From assembly GCA_016201015.1 (NCBI GenBank), contig JACQDQ010000035.1, forward strand, positions 1 through 36,451: 36,451 bases of DNA, written 5' to 3'. Both the position numbers and the translations under genes were made by a program. The DNA is from Pseudomonadota bacterium. Lineage in GTDB: Bacteria; Pseudomonadota; Alphaproteobacteria; CACIAM-22H2. Below, in pieces: positions 22,487 to 29,660 of the stretch (positions are counted from its first letter, which is position 1; each line of letters begins with the position of its first letter). The notes beneath the pieces are model-generated. The model did not search any database. It worked only from the letters and a program-made list of their open reading frames with translations, and was not told where the DNA came from.

Positions 22487-24316
22487 TCACGAGAAGGGCA
22501 ACTCTATATTCGATGCGTGGCTGCTCGCTCGGTGGACGGTCAGGGTTGGCAAGCAGCCGTCCGGTATGCGTGCGAAGTGCCGGCGGTCGGCCGCGGCCAG
22601 GGCAAGGCGCAGCCGATGTCCTTTGCGGCAAAGCCAGGCCGTTGGTAGGAGCGCAAAGCGCAAGAGGTTGGGGCGCGCCATGTCCAGCAGCGCGGCATCG
22701 ACGCGGCGAAAGCTGCGCGCGGGCCCGACGACGTTCATGAACGGCAGCTTCGCGCCCTCGTTCCGGTGCAGGGCGCGCAGCACGCCTTCCGTGACGTAGC
22801 GGCACGTGCCGTCGGGCGCGACGTCCTCGAGATAGGAGTGGATGACTCCGTCGCGCTCCGTCGAATTGAGATGGACCGAGAGGATGGCGCTGCCGAGCAG
22901 CACCTTGTCATCCGGCATCGGCGCGCTGGTATAGCAGAGCATTGCCGCGTCGCGCCCCTGCCAGGTGGCGTAGTAGTCCTCGACGGCGAATGCGAAGAGC
23001 CGCTCGTAGCGCGTGTCGGCGCCGCTCTCGACGCGATAGTCGGCGCGATAGCTGTCGCTCGCCGCTATGGTCGGCGCCGCCGCATCGAGCGTCTGCCCGG
23101 CTGCGAGATAGAGGCGATGGGTGGTGGCGGACGGCGGCCAGTCTTCGGCCTCGGCCCAGCGCTCCTCACCTATGATGAAGTAATGCACCCGGTTCTCCGC
23201 GCGCAGCCCGGTCGTCTTGCCGGCGAGATGCTCGTCGAAGAAACGCCGGCATTCGGCGAGGAGCGCGAACTGGCTGCGCGCCGCCGTGCGAAACGGACTG
23301 ACATTGGTGCGGGCGCCGTGGTCCCACGGGCCGAGCAGCAGGTACTTGTCGGAGACGGGCAACGAACGGAAGCGATGGATGGCCCCGTTGGTGAAACCAC
23401 CGCCGTCCATCCAACCGGAGACGCAGTAATAGGCGACGTCTTCGCGGATGCCAGCGGCATAGTGATATGGACAGATCTTCTCCACCGAGAAATCGGGGTC
23501 GTAGCTCAACGTGTCGTCGCGGCATTCGAGCCGGCGTATGAAACTCGCCATCGCAAAATTGCCAGTGTGCTCGCCGAGCGCCGCGGCGAGCAGCGTGCCG
23601 TTCTGGTCTTCGTCGACCGGCGCCGGCCCGTCGAAATACGGGTCGGCGAAATAGGGAAAGTCCTTCAAGAGATCACGCCGATCTTGGTCAAGACCGATAA
23701 TCACCCGGTCATAGCCGTCGGCTAACGGCGCCATCAGGACGCCGCCAGGATAGTAGTGGTCGGCGTAGGTATCCCAGACGGCGAAGGTCGGAACCACCGC
23801 CTTGACGGCGGGATGACCAGTCGAGGCGAGAAAGCAGGCGGCAGCACCAACATAGGAAATGCCGATCGAGCCGATGCGCCCATTCGACCAGGGCTGCGCG
23901 ACGAGCCATTCGGCGACGTCGTAAGAATCGTCGCGCTCCGCCGGCGAGCGGAAGGCGTAGCGCGTGCCGAACGAGGCGCCGGTGCCGCGCACATCGACGA
24001 CCACCACGGCGTAGCCGCGCGCTACGAAGAAATCGCGGTATTGCGCGGTATTCGGCGCCGGCTCGGTGGTCGCCGGATGCCCGGCCTTCAGCTTGAAACG
24101 CCGGTAATAGGGCGTGAAGATCAGGATCGCCGGCAACCGCACATCTTCCGCAACGCCGGTCGGCAGCTGGACATCGACGGCGAGCCGCGTTCCGTCGCGC
24201 GTGGCGACATACAGCGAGCGTCGCTGGCAGCCAGGCGGGTAAGCCGGCGGATGTGCAGCCTCGTAGGCGTCGGGAGTGACCCGCCAGGCGGTGGACCCGA
24301 CTGCGCTATCGGTCAT
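22487..24316 (-). CDS. CocE/NonD-family alpha/beta hydrolase (X-Pro dipeptidyl-peptidase S15 type)
   Basis: A 609-aa hydrolase. The N-terminal catalytic domain begins with RDGTRLAVDVQLP (about 40-52), then VVVVDVRGTGAS, nucleophile S154 in GSIGISYVGA, acid in SGWMDGGGF and His in GPWDHGAR. A C-terminal jelly-roll typical of the S15/CocE group follows (VHLNSTERDGVIHSYLEDV; GHRLRLALAAADRRHF). Relatives cleave cocaine-like esters, glutaryl-cephalosporins or X-Pro peptides. No signal peptide is obvious. The ATG at 24316 has AGGAG ten bases upstream. Together with the monooxygenase it may serve catabolism of an ester or amide. Confidence 0.85.
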   Translation of the reverse strand: MTDSAVGSTAWRVTPDAYEAAHPPAYPPGCQRRSLYVATRDGTRLAVDVQLPTGVAEDVRLPAILIFTPYYRRFKLKAGHPATTEPAPNTAQYRDFFVARGYAVVVVDVRGTGASFGTRYAFRSPAERDDSYDVAEWLVAQPWSNGRIGSIGISYVGAAACFLASTGHPAVKAVVPTFAVWDTYADHYYPGGVLMAPLADGYDRVIIGLDQDRRDLLKDFPYFADPYFDGPAPVDEDQNGTLLAAALGEHTGNFAMASFIRRLECRDDTLSYDPDFSVEKICPYHYAAGIREDVAYYCVSGWMDGGGFTNGAIHRFRSLPVSDKYLLLGPWDHGARTNVSPFRTAARSQFALLAECRRFFDEHLAGKTTGLRAENRVHYFIIGEERWAEAEDWPPSATTHRLYLAAGQTLDAAAPTIAASDSYRADYRVESGADTRYERLFAFAVEDYYATWQGRDAAMLCYTSAPMPDDKVLLGSAILSVHLNSTERDGVIHSYLEDVAPDGTCRYVTEGVLRALHRNEGAKLPFMNVVGPARSFRRVDAALLDMARPNLLRFALLPTAWLCRKGHRLRLALAAADRRHFARIPDGCLPTLTVHRASSHASNIELPFS

Positions 24317-24346
24317 GAGATAGAGACTCCTGAGAAAGGAAATGGA

Positions 24347-24478
24347 TCAAGACGAAAGGTGCCATGGGAGAATCGCAGCCATCACGGTAACGATGATCGT
24401 CACCAGCGGCAAGAACACGGCCCGCACGGCATCGGCGACAGCTGGCGTCCCAATCCGGAACCGGTGAAGCGCCGCCAA
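24347..24478 (-). CDS. Possible small membrane protein (weak)
   Basis: A 43-codon frame starting at a TTG just after the stop of the 24,483-25,400 gene. It has one strong hydrophobic segment (VRAVFLPLVTIIVTVMAAIL) near the C-terminus. The ribosome site is poor (GAGG only a few bases before the TTG). It fills the gap between two same-strand genes. It may be real or a chance frame in GC-rich DNA. Confidence 0.2.
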   Translation of the reverse strand: MAALHRFRIGTPAVADAVRAVFLPLVTIIVTVMAAILPWHLSS

Positions 24479-24482
24479 TGCC

Positions 24483-25400
24483 TCAATCGCCGGCGCTCGG
24501 ATCGAGTTGCATCGCCACCAGCCGGCAAAGCTCAGCGAACGCCGCATCGCGATCGAAGGAACTGTTGTGCATCCCCAGCTTGATCAGCAGCGGCTGCAGG
24601 TCCACGTCGGATCGATCCTTGCCGACGCCGGCCAGCGACAGCAGCAGGTTCGCGCAATGCGGCGCGCATTCCGTGCAATTATAGCTGGCCCAAAGCAGCG
24701 CCTGCTTCACTGCTGCCGTAGGGTGGCGCTCGGCCAACCGCAGCGCGCGCGTGAGACCGTTTGCCGGGTAGGCCAGATTGCGGAGTTGTCGCGCCAGGAA
24801 CGCATCGAGGTCGGGCATACACCCTTGGCGGTGCATCACTTCGGCGGCGGCGAGGCGTGTATCGATCGACAGATGGTGCTTCGATGCCGCATCGACGGCA
24901 GCGCGCGCCGCCGGCGTGTCGATCACCGCCAGTGCCTCAACTTCCCGCCACGTCATGTCGCGTCCGGTCAGCAGGTCAATCAGCAACCGCCGTTCGCCCA
25001 CGGTCATGTCATGGATCGCCGCGACGTCATACATTTCATCGTCGCGCCACTGCCCGGAAATCGGCACGATGCTGGCGACGAAGCGGTCGAAAGCGGGACT
25101 GCGGACCACGTACAAATTGGCGATCAGCGATATCGTACCGCCGTCGAGATCGACGTCGAACCCGGCGTCCGATGCCTTCTGGCGGACCACGTCGGCGCCG
25201 ACAAAGTCAAAGATTTCCGCCTGCCGGCCGGCCGCCCATGGATAGCGGAGATCCCAAACCTGCGCGGTCGGTCCAAAGATGACGGCGATCGTCGGCGAGG
25301 CCGCAAACTCCCAGTCGAATACGGCGGTATTGCCGCCCTCGCGGTAATAGATCGAGCCGCCGCGCCCGGTTGACATGATATCGACGGTAGGGTTGGGCAT
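24483..25400 (-). CDS. Uncharacterised 305-aa protein with a C-terminal CxxCxxxC motif
   Basis: I do not recognise this family. ATG 25400 is chosen over the upstream ATG (25430) because AAGGAG lies seven bases before it. The N-terminal half (about 1-120) looks beta-rich (GGSIYYREGGNTAVFDWEF; IAVIFGPTAQVWDLRYPW). The C-terminal half is helical, with alternating Leu/Ala-rich segments (TPAARAAVDAASKHHLSID; NGLTRALRLAERHPTAAV) reminiscent of HEAT-type repeats. C242, C245 and C249 in YNCTECAPHCANLL could bind metal or form a disulfide. No signal peptide or membrane helix is seen. It is divergent from the secreted protein at 25,771 across a 370-base gap that holds repeated GTTTC sites, so it may share regulation with that gene. 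Confidence 0.65.
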   Translation of the reverse strand: MPNPTVDIMSTGRGGSIYYREGGNTAVFDWEFAASPTIAVIFGPTAQVWDLRYPWAAGRQAEIFDFVGADVVRQKASDAGFDVDLDGGTISLIANLYVVRSPAFDRFVASIVPISGQWRDDEMYDVAAIHDMTVGERRLLIDLLTGRDMTWREVEALAVIDTPAARAAVDAASKHHLSIDTRLAAAEVMHRQGCMPDLDAFLARQLRNLAYPANGLTRALRLAERHPTAAVKQALLWASYNCTECAPHCANLLLSLAGVGKDRSDVDLQPLLIKLGMHNSSFDRDAAFAELCRLVAMQLDPSAGD

Positions 25401-25569
25401 CTCAGACTCCTTGTGCGCGAACATCGTCACGGAGGTTTCGCGCCCGCGTGACGAAGAACACGACGCGCCGCGCCATCGCCGCTGCGTCAGTTCATGGCCG
25501 GCGAAGGCGCAGTTTCACGCACCTTAGCCACGGCATATTGCCGGCCCGCCTCGCGACCGGACAAAGGGC

Positions 25570-25656
25570 GTTTCGAAGGTTTCAGCCTGCCGATGCGGCA
25601 CTCCCTCGATGTCCCGTGTCCGCCGCCACGCCGCATCCATCCGAAACAATCGATAC
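25570..25656. promoter_or_regulatory. GTTTC/GAAAC repeat sites in the 25,401-25,770 intergenic region
   Basis: GTTTC-GAAG-GTTTC (25570-25583) and GAAAC-AATC-GATAC (25643-25656, one base off GAAAC in its second half). The first faces the 24,483 gene and the second the 25,771 gene. The same unit, two pentamers spaced by four bases, recurs at 27,397, 27,712 and 33,713. Single GTTTC copies also occur at about 25,436 and 25,511. The rest of this 370-base gap shows a small CGTTC-CA-GAACG repeat (25726-25737) and no convincing gene. Confidence 0.45.
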
Positions 25657-25770
25657 AAAAAGGCCCAGCTGGCGAAATCATCAGGCAACGGCGATCCATG
25701 ATGATGCCCGACGTAGCGTGCTGGACGTTCCAGAACGCCGACCTCTGAATCAGACGAATGGAGCCTTTGC

Positions 25771-26208
25771 ATGAGTATGCCACGCCACTCGATCCACCGG
25801 CCCCGCGGCCATGCGCCGATGCTGACCGTGCTGACCATCGCCGCCGCCTTGACCATCTGCGGAACTGCCGACGCCGCCGAACAACGACAGGAGACAATCG
25901 CCATGAAGCAAGAAACTTCAACCATGAAGCTATTCAAGATCGTGACGCCCCGCGACGACATCGTCATCGGCCTTGCCGACGACGAGCTGCGGTCATTCGG
26001 ACCGGCCGCGGATCTTGACAATCTCGCGCAGCAGCTCGCCGGCGCGAAGCAACTGACGGTTTGGCAATATGCCGTTCGCAAGGGAACCAATGGCGAGCTG
26101 CAGCAGGCGCCGATGCGCCGCATCGCCGTCTTCGCTTCCGACACCCTCCGCGTCGAGCCCTACACGACACCGCTGCCGGTGGTCATGCCGGCTACCGAGG
26201 CCCGCTAG
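25771..26208 (+). CDS. Small secreted protein, paralogue of the 35,609-35,974 protein
   Basis: A 145-aa protein with a long n-region and hydrophobic stretch (MLTVLTIAAALTICGTADAA, about 17-36), ending in an AxA-like cleavage site, so probably exported. The mature part, MKLFKIVTPRDDIVIGL... KQLTVWQYAVRKG... APMRRIAVFASDTLRVEPY, lines up clearly with the product of the minus-strand gene at 35,609 (LFKVVTAKDDVVVGW... QLSVWQFA... APLKRIVIFAPGTARIEPY). I do not know a named domain for it. The ATG at 25771 has TGGAG upstream; an internal ATG at 25903 would remove the signal. GTTTC/GAAAC sites lie 115-200 bases upstream. A small one-helix protein gene follows after eight bases. Confidence 0.7.
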   Translation: MSMPRHSIHRPRGHAPMLTVLTIAAALTICGTADAAEQRQETIAMKQETSTMKLFKIVTPRDDIVIGLADDELRSFGPAADLDNLAQQLAGAKQLTVWQYAVRKGTNGELQQAPMRRIAVFASDTLRVEPYTTPLPVVMPATEAR

Positions 26209-26216
26209 CGTCGTCG

Positions 26217-26540
26217 ATGGGAGTGCCGGTCATGCCATTTGGTAGACCAGCCCGCTGGCGGGCGCCAGGAGTTCGGCCCGCCAGCGGCTTCATCTTGCTC
26301 ATCGTCGCGCCGATCTTTCTATTGACCATGTTGACGCTTCGGTCGGAAGGGTCGGGTGCCGTCTTCGAGCCCGCGCCCGTCAGCAACGCCGACGGAGCGC
26401 GCCTTCTTCGGCCACGATCGTCTGACGGCGGCGCCAGTGACTCTGTGCCGGTAGTCGGCGCAGATCAGCTGCCAACACTTTCCATCCTACTTCAGAACCA
26501 TTTCAATCTCGAAGAAGTCGCCTGGCTGATCGAACGGTGA
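26217..26540 (+). CDS. Small single-helix membrane protein, uncharacterised
   Basis: A 107-aa frame eight bases downstream of the secreted-protein gene. A basic N-terminus (FGRPARWRAPGVR) precedes one hydrophobic helix (GFILLIVAPIFLLTMLTL, about 24-41). A low-complexity linker and a C-terminal helix (SILLQNHFNLEEVAWLIER) follow. The N-terminus should be cytoplasmic and the rest periplasmic. No family is recognised. The start could also be the ATG at 26232. It probably forms a two-gene unit with the preceding gene. Confidence 0.5.
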   Translation: MGVPVMPFGRPARWRAPGVRPASGFILLIVAPIFLLTMLTLRSEGSGAVFEPAPVSNADGARLLRPRSSDGGASDSVPVVGADQLPTLSILLQNHFNLEEVAWLIER

Positions 26541-26847
26541 TCACCTAGCCATCGACGGCGAAGGCTTGATCATCGGGACGTCCACGGCCGCGCAGGCCGT
26601 CGGCTTGCATGGCCCGCAATGCCGATGCGCAGCCGCCGCTACGCGTGCGGCCGATTGCCACGATCCCTGTTTGGCGCGGTGAAGCGACCATATGACCAGC
26701 CTGAAGCTGCTGCCCAGCCGAATGGTCGCTGCCCGCGGACGGCAGCGCGCAAATCAAGACCTAATTTTACCGGCTGCCGGGATTTGCAGCGGTCGTGGCT
26801 CATGCTTCTTCGGCAGGCCTCGCGAATGGTGCCGAAGCGCGTCGGCC
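26541..26847. other. Non-coding gap, nothing recognised
   Basis: A 307-base gap between convergent genes. Several frames cross it, but none has a ribosome site, family-like residues or balanced composition. No stem-loop with a T-tract was found by eye. Confidence 0.5.
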
Positions 26848-27240
26848 CTATAAGCTCTTGGTCAGTAGAGCGCGGATGTCGTTGTCGCTGAACATGCCGT
26901 CGGTGCGTTGCGCATAGGCGCAATGCATTTCGAGAATGCCGGCCTCGAATGTCATCTTCATGTCAGCCTTGTTCTTCACGTTCTTGAGCCGGATCTTCTT
27001 CAGACCCTGGCGCACGGCTTCTTTGCCGAGGTCGTCCTGGCAAATCACGCGCAGCGCCATGTTGAGGCGATGGCAGGAAATGTTATCGAGGAAATTCAGG
27101 CCTTCCATGTCGTCGGACAGGCTATCCCAGTCTATTTCGTAGGGAACCGGCGCCCCGCAGATCTCCTCGATCTCTTTGACCCGGGCCGGGATCGTGACCT
27201 CCAGAAGCGATTTGATTTTGCGTCTTTCATCGAGTGACAT
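26848..27240 (-). CDS. Uncharacterised 130-aa soluble protein
   Basis: The start at ATG 27240 is fixed by GGAGAAG seven bases upstream; the frame extends further, but that part is arginine-rich and unlike protein. The product is charged and helical (MSLDERRKIKSLLEVTIPAR; IDWDSLSDDMEGLNFLDNIS; KKIRLKNVKNKADMKMTFEA) with two cysteines (SCHRL, VICQDD) and a third in EMHCAY. No signal peptide, membrane helix or known motif is seen. It lies about 600 bases from the divergent globin gene, and a GTTTC-N4-GTTTC site lies about 157 bases upstream. Real by ribosome site and composition; function unknown. Confidence 0.65.
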   Translation of the reverse strand: MSLDERRKIKSLLEVTIPARVKEIEEICGAPVPYEIDWDSLSDDMEGLNFLDNISCHRLNMALRVICQDDLGKEAVRQGLKKIRLKNVKNKADMKMTFEAGILEMHCAYAQRTDGMFSDNDIRALLTKSL

Positions 27241-27395
27241 GTACTCTTCTCCGTAGGATTGGACCGCGCTCGCCCGTCCTCGAGCCAGGCCGGAGGACGA
27301 CGGCAAGCGGTCTTGGATTGCCGGCCAGCGGCGTTGCCGGTGGGCGGATGATGCGCGGACTCCGTTGCCCCAATATTTCGCCGGTAGCCGCAAAG

Positions 27396-27410
27396 TGTTT
27401 CATTTGTTTC
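27396..27410. promoter_or_regulatory. GTTTC-N4-GTTTC site upstream of the 26,848-27,240 gene
   Basis: TGTTTCATTTGTTTC at 27396-27410. It differs by one base from the left half of the 33,713 palindrome. It lies in the 599-base gap 27,241-27,839 and overlaps the end of the doubtful frame 27,400-27,627. Confidence 0.4.
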
Positions 27411-27627
27411 GCGATGATCCGCTTCCCGAAGGGGACGGCAATTCGCGATGCGCTCTGGCGAGCCAGGCGCCGTTCCCGATTTCGGACCGCAGCTGCGGCA
27501 GCGTCTCTGCGGGCAGATTGGCGATACGACGGGTCGACGAACTGCCAGCGACGCCGCGGACCAGAAGCATCAGCATGGTCAAGCCGCCATAGGTGTCGAA
27601 GCTACCCATCTCGGCGACCCTGCGCAA
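27400..27627 (-). CDS. Doubtful small reading frame in the globin upstream gap
   Basis: A 75-codon frame from TTG 27627 (ATG at 27609 possible). The middle reads like protein (GSFDTYGGLTMLMLLVRGV; TRRIANLPAETLPQLRSEI) and the frame is open upstream to about 27,727 with similar composition, but no ATG with a clear ribosome site is found. It could be a small gene, the decayed end of a longer one, or chance. Confidence 0.25.
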   Translation of the reverse strand: MRRVAEMGSFDTYGGLTMLMLLVRGVAGSSSTRRIANLPAETLPQLRSEIGNGAWLARAHRELPSPSGSGSSRNK

Positions 27628-27711
27628 GAGCCGGTGGTGTTCATCGTCTGTGTCTACCGGGCGGACGACCGTTTTGATTTCTCTGCGGAAACCCCTTGCA
27701 GCGTCCCGGCT

Positions 27712-27739
27712 GAAACATTGGAAACATTAATCCTGAAAC
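27712..27739. promoter_or_regulatory. GAAAC repeat sites upstream of the globin gene
   Basis: GAAAC-ATTG-GAAAC (27712-27725), then another GAAAC at 27735-27739. The paired unit starts exactly 128 bases before the globin ATG. The similar unit at 25643 starts 128 bases before the ATG of the secreted-protein gene at 25771. No sigma-54-type promoter was found between the site and the gene. Confidence 0.45.
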
Positions 27740-27839
27740 GAGGACATCGACCTGAAATCGGCATCCGGCATCTTCCCCTCCGAAAGGCGCGACCATGGAG
27801 GGAAATCACCTTCCGGCGCTTTAAAGGAGGTTTTCGATC

Positions 27840-28271
27840 ATGACGCCGAGCCAGATACAGTACCTGGAGACGAGCTTTACCCGGGTCGCGGCCATCAAGG
27901 ACCAGGCTGCGGCGCTATTCTACGCTCGCCTATTCGAGCTGGACCCCTCGCTGCGCCCGCTGTTCAAAAGCGAAATTGCCGCGCAGGGTCAGAAGTTGAT
28001 GGCCGCCATCGGCATGGTCATCGCCAACCTACGGCATCCGGAGCGGGTCGTGGCAGCTTGCCGCGAACTGGGCCGTCGTCACACCGGCTACGGCGTCAAG
28101 GCGCACCATTACGACACGGTCGGCGCGGCCCTGCTATGGACCCTCGAGCGCGGCCTGGGATCGGAATTCTCGGTGGAGGTCCGCGACGCGTGGACGCAGG
28201 CCTACGGCCTGGTTTCGGGGGCGATGATCTCGGCCGCGAATGACATGGAGCCGTTGGCGGTGGCCTCCTGA
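27840..28271 (+). CDS. Single-domain haemoglobin (Vgb/flavohaemoglobin-type globin)
   Basis: A 143-aa globin without a reductase domain. Proximal haem ligand H81 lies in GRRHTGYGVKAHHYDTV (F8 region of the bacterial haemoglobin pattern). B10 tyrosine is Y28 in LFYARLFELDP, CD1 phenylalanine is F42 in LRPLFK, and the C-terminal helix DAWTQAYGLVSGAMI is typical. Such proteins bind O2 and, with a partner reductase, detoxify NO or supply O2. A strong ribosome site (AGGAGG, 27825-27830) precedes the ATG at 27840. A GAAAC repeat site lies upstream. A GNAT gene and a response regulator follow on the same strand, suggesting a redox-related unit. Confidence 0.88.
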   Translation: MTPSQIQYLETSFTRVAAIKDQAAALFYARLFELDPSLRPLFKSEIAAQGQKLMAAIGMVIANLRHPERVVAACRELGRRHTGYGVKAHHYDTVGAALLWTLERGLGSEFSVEVRDAWTQAYGLVSGAMISAANDMEPLAVAS

Positions 28272-28323
28272 TTGGCGTTGCCGACGACGAAATATCGCGG
28301 ACCGCAATCGGAAGGACCAGGAC

Positions 28324-28833
28324 ATGTATTGTCGGCTTGGCAACACCCACCTCGCGCTCATTCGGCAACATTTGCTGTCGCTCTCGGCGCCGGATCGTCT
28401 GTTTCGCTTCAATTCGTCGCTTTGCGATATGGCGATCGGTCGCTACTGCGCGGAGATCGACTGGGATCGCTGCCTAAGGATGGGCTTCGTCGCGGACGGC
28501 ATCGTGCGCGGCATGATCCAGCTTGCACCGCCGACGGCCCGCTATTCGGGCCGGCGCGAGGCCGCATTGACTGTGGATCGCGGATGGCGCCGGCGTGGAA
28601 TCGGGACACGACTGGTGGCCGAGAGCGCGCAGCTTGCGGCATCTTCGGGGTGTCGCTGCCTGGTGTTCTATTGGCATCCGGAGAACGACAGATTCCTGAG
28701 CTTTCTGACCGCCTGCGGCGGCTTCATTGCCCAGCAACACCCACCGATCGGCTGGCTCCTGGTGCCATCGAACCAGGCGTCGCGCCGGACGCAAACGACG
28801 GCGCAGGGTTGCGCGGTCGCCGATGTCGCATGA
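28324..28833 (+). CDS. GNAT-family N-acetyltransferase
   Basis: A 169-aa acetyltransferase. The acetyl-CoA pyrophosphate loop is RGWRRRGIGTRLV (86-98, pattern R/Q-x-x-G-x-G). The N-terminal segment LLSLSAPDRLFRFNSSLCD is seen in many small GNATs that start with a 'sxxdrxxRF' block. ATG 28324 is chosen from the ribosome site AAGGACCAGG just upstream; the longer frame begins inside the globin gene. The substrate is unknown. It lies 52 bases downstream of the globin gene and 81 bases before the response regulator gene, all on the same strand, so co-transcription is likely. Confidence 0.75.
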   Translation: MYCRLGNTHLALIRQHLLSLSAPDRLFRFNSSLCDMAIGRYCAEIDWDRCLRMGFVADGIVRGMIQLAPPTARYSGRREAALTVDRGWRRRGIGTRLVAESAQLAASSGCRCLVFYWHPENDRFLSFLTACGGFIAQQHPPIGWLLVPSNQASRRTQTTAQGCAVADVA

Positions 28834-28914
28834 CTCGGCCGAACCCAAGACCGGGGGAATTGGATGTTGAATCGGGACCCTGTACCATACGCTAACGTGA
28901 CGCGAGGACACGCA

Positions 28915-29652
28915 ATGAAGCCGGAGCCAGTGACGATCGCCGTCGTCGACGACGAGGCTGAGATTCGTGAGACCGTGGCGGAATATCTGGAAAGCCACGG
29001 ATTCAAGATCATTCAAGCCGAGTCGGCGGCGGCCTTCCGGCGCGTGCTGGAAAGCCGGAGCGTCGATCTCGTGCTGCTCGATGTCAACATGCCGGGCCAA
29101 AGCGGACTCAGCCTGGCACGTTATCTTCGCGAGCAGGCCGATATCGGCATCATCATGCTGACCGCCGCCGCCGAGCCCGACGACCGCATCGCCGGTCTCG
29201 AGCTTGGCGCCGACGACTACATCGGCAAGCCGTTCAATCCGCAGGAGTTGCTGGCCCGCGTCCGCAGCGTCTTGCGCCGCCGCTCCGCCCGCTTCATGCG
29301 GACCGATGGCACCGCCCCCGGACGCGATCACCGCCTATTCAACGACTTCGTTCTCGATCTCGAGGCCCGCGAATTGCGCCGGCGCGACGGCGCCGTTGTT
29401 CCGCTGACCGCCATGGAGTTCGATCTGCTGCGCACCTTCGCGCTCAATCCGCTCAAGGTGATGACGCGCGACCAGCTCCTCAATCTTGCTCACAACCGCG
29501 ATGAAGAGCCGTTCGAACGCAGCATCGACATCCGCGTCGCTCGCCTCAGGCGCAAGATCGAAATCGATCCCGAGAAACCCCAGGTCATCAAGACCGTTCG
29601 CGGCGCCGGCTATATCTTTGTGCCCGACGGCAGCGACGGCGCGCCGGAGTAA
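28915..29652 (+). CDS. OmpR/PhoB-family response regulator
   Basis: A 245-aa regulator. Receiver domain: acidic VDDE (11-14), phospho-acceptor D56 in LVLLDVNMP, TAAAEPDDR switch region, and lysine in DDYIGKPF. The winged-helix DNA-binding domain covers about 140-240 (VPLTAMEFDLLRTFALNP; SIDIRVARLRRKIE; VIKTVRGAGYIF). The frame opens at 28864, but ATG 28915 has GAGG upstream and leaves no odd N-terminal tail. It converges on the hybrid kinase gene with only eight bases between stop codons; that kinase is the natural candidate partner. As the only DNA-binding protein in the 25-36 kb region, it is a candidate reader of the GTTTC sites, although the 9-base period is shorter than usual for this family. 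Confidence 0.9.
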   Translation: MKPEPVTIAVVDDEAEIRETVAEYLESHGFKIIQAESAAAFRRVLESRSVDLVLLDVNMPGQSGLSLARYLREQADIGIIMLTAAAEPDDRIAGLELGADDYIGKPFNPQELLARVRSVLRRRSARFMRTDGTAPGRDHRLFNDFVLDLEARELRRRDGAVVPLTAMEFDLLRTFALNPLKVMTRDQLLNLAHNRDEEPFERSIDIRVARLRRKIEIDPEKPQVIKTVRGAGYIFVPDGSDGAPE

Positions 29653-29660
29653 GCCTCGGA

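Noticed and set aside
25524-25750. Minus-strand protein-like stretch in the 25.4-25.8 kb gap
   Set aside because: No start codon with a ribosome site, and it continues into Arg/Ser-rich nonsense upstream; more likely chance.
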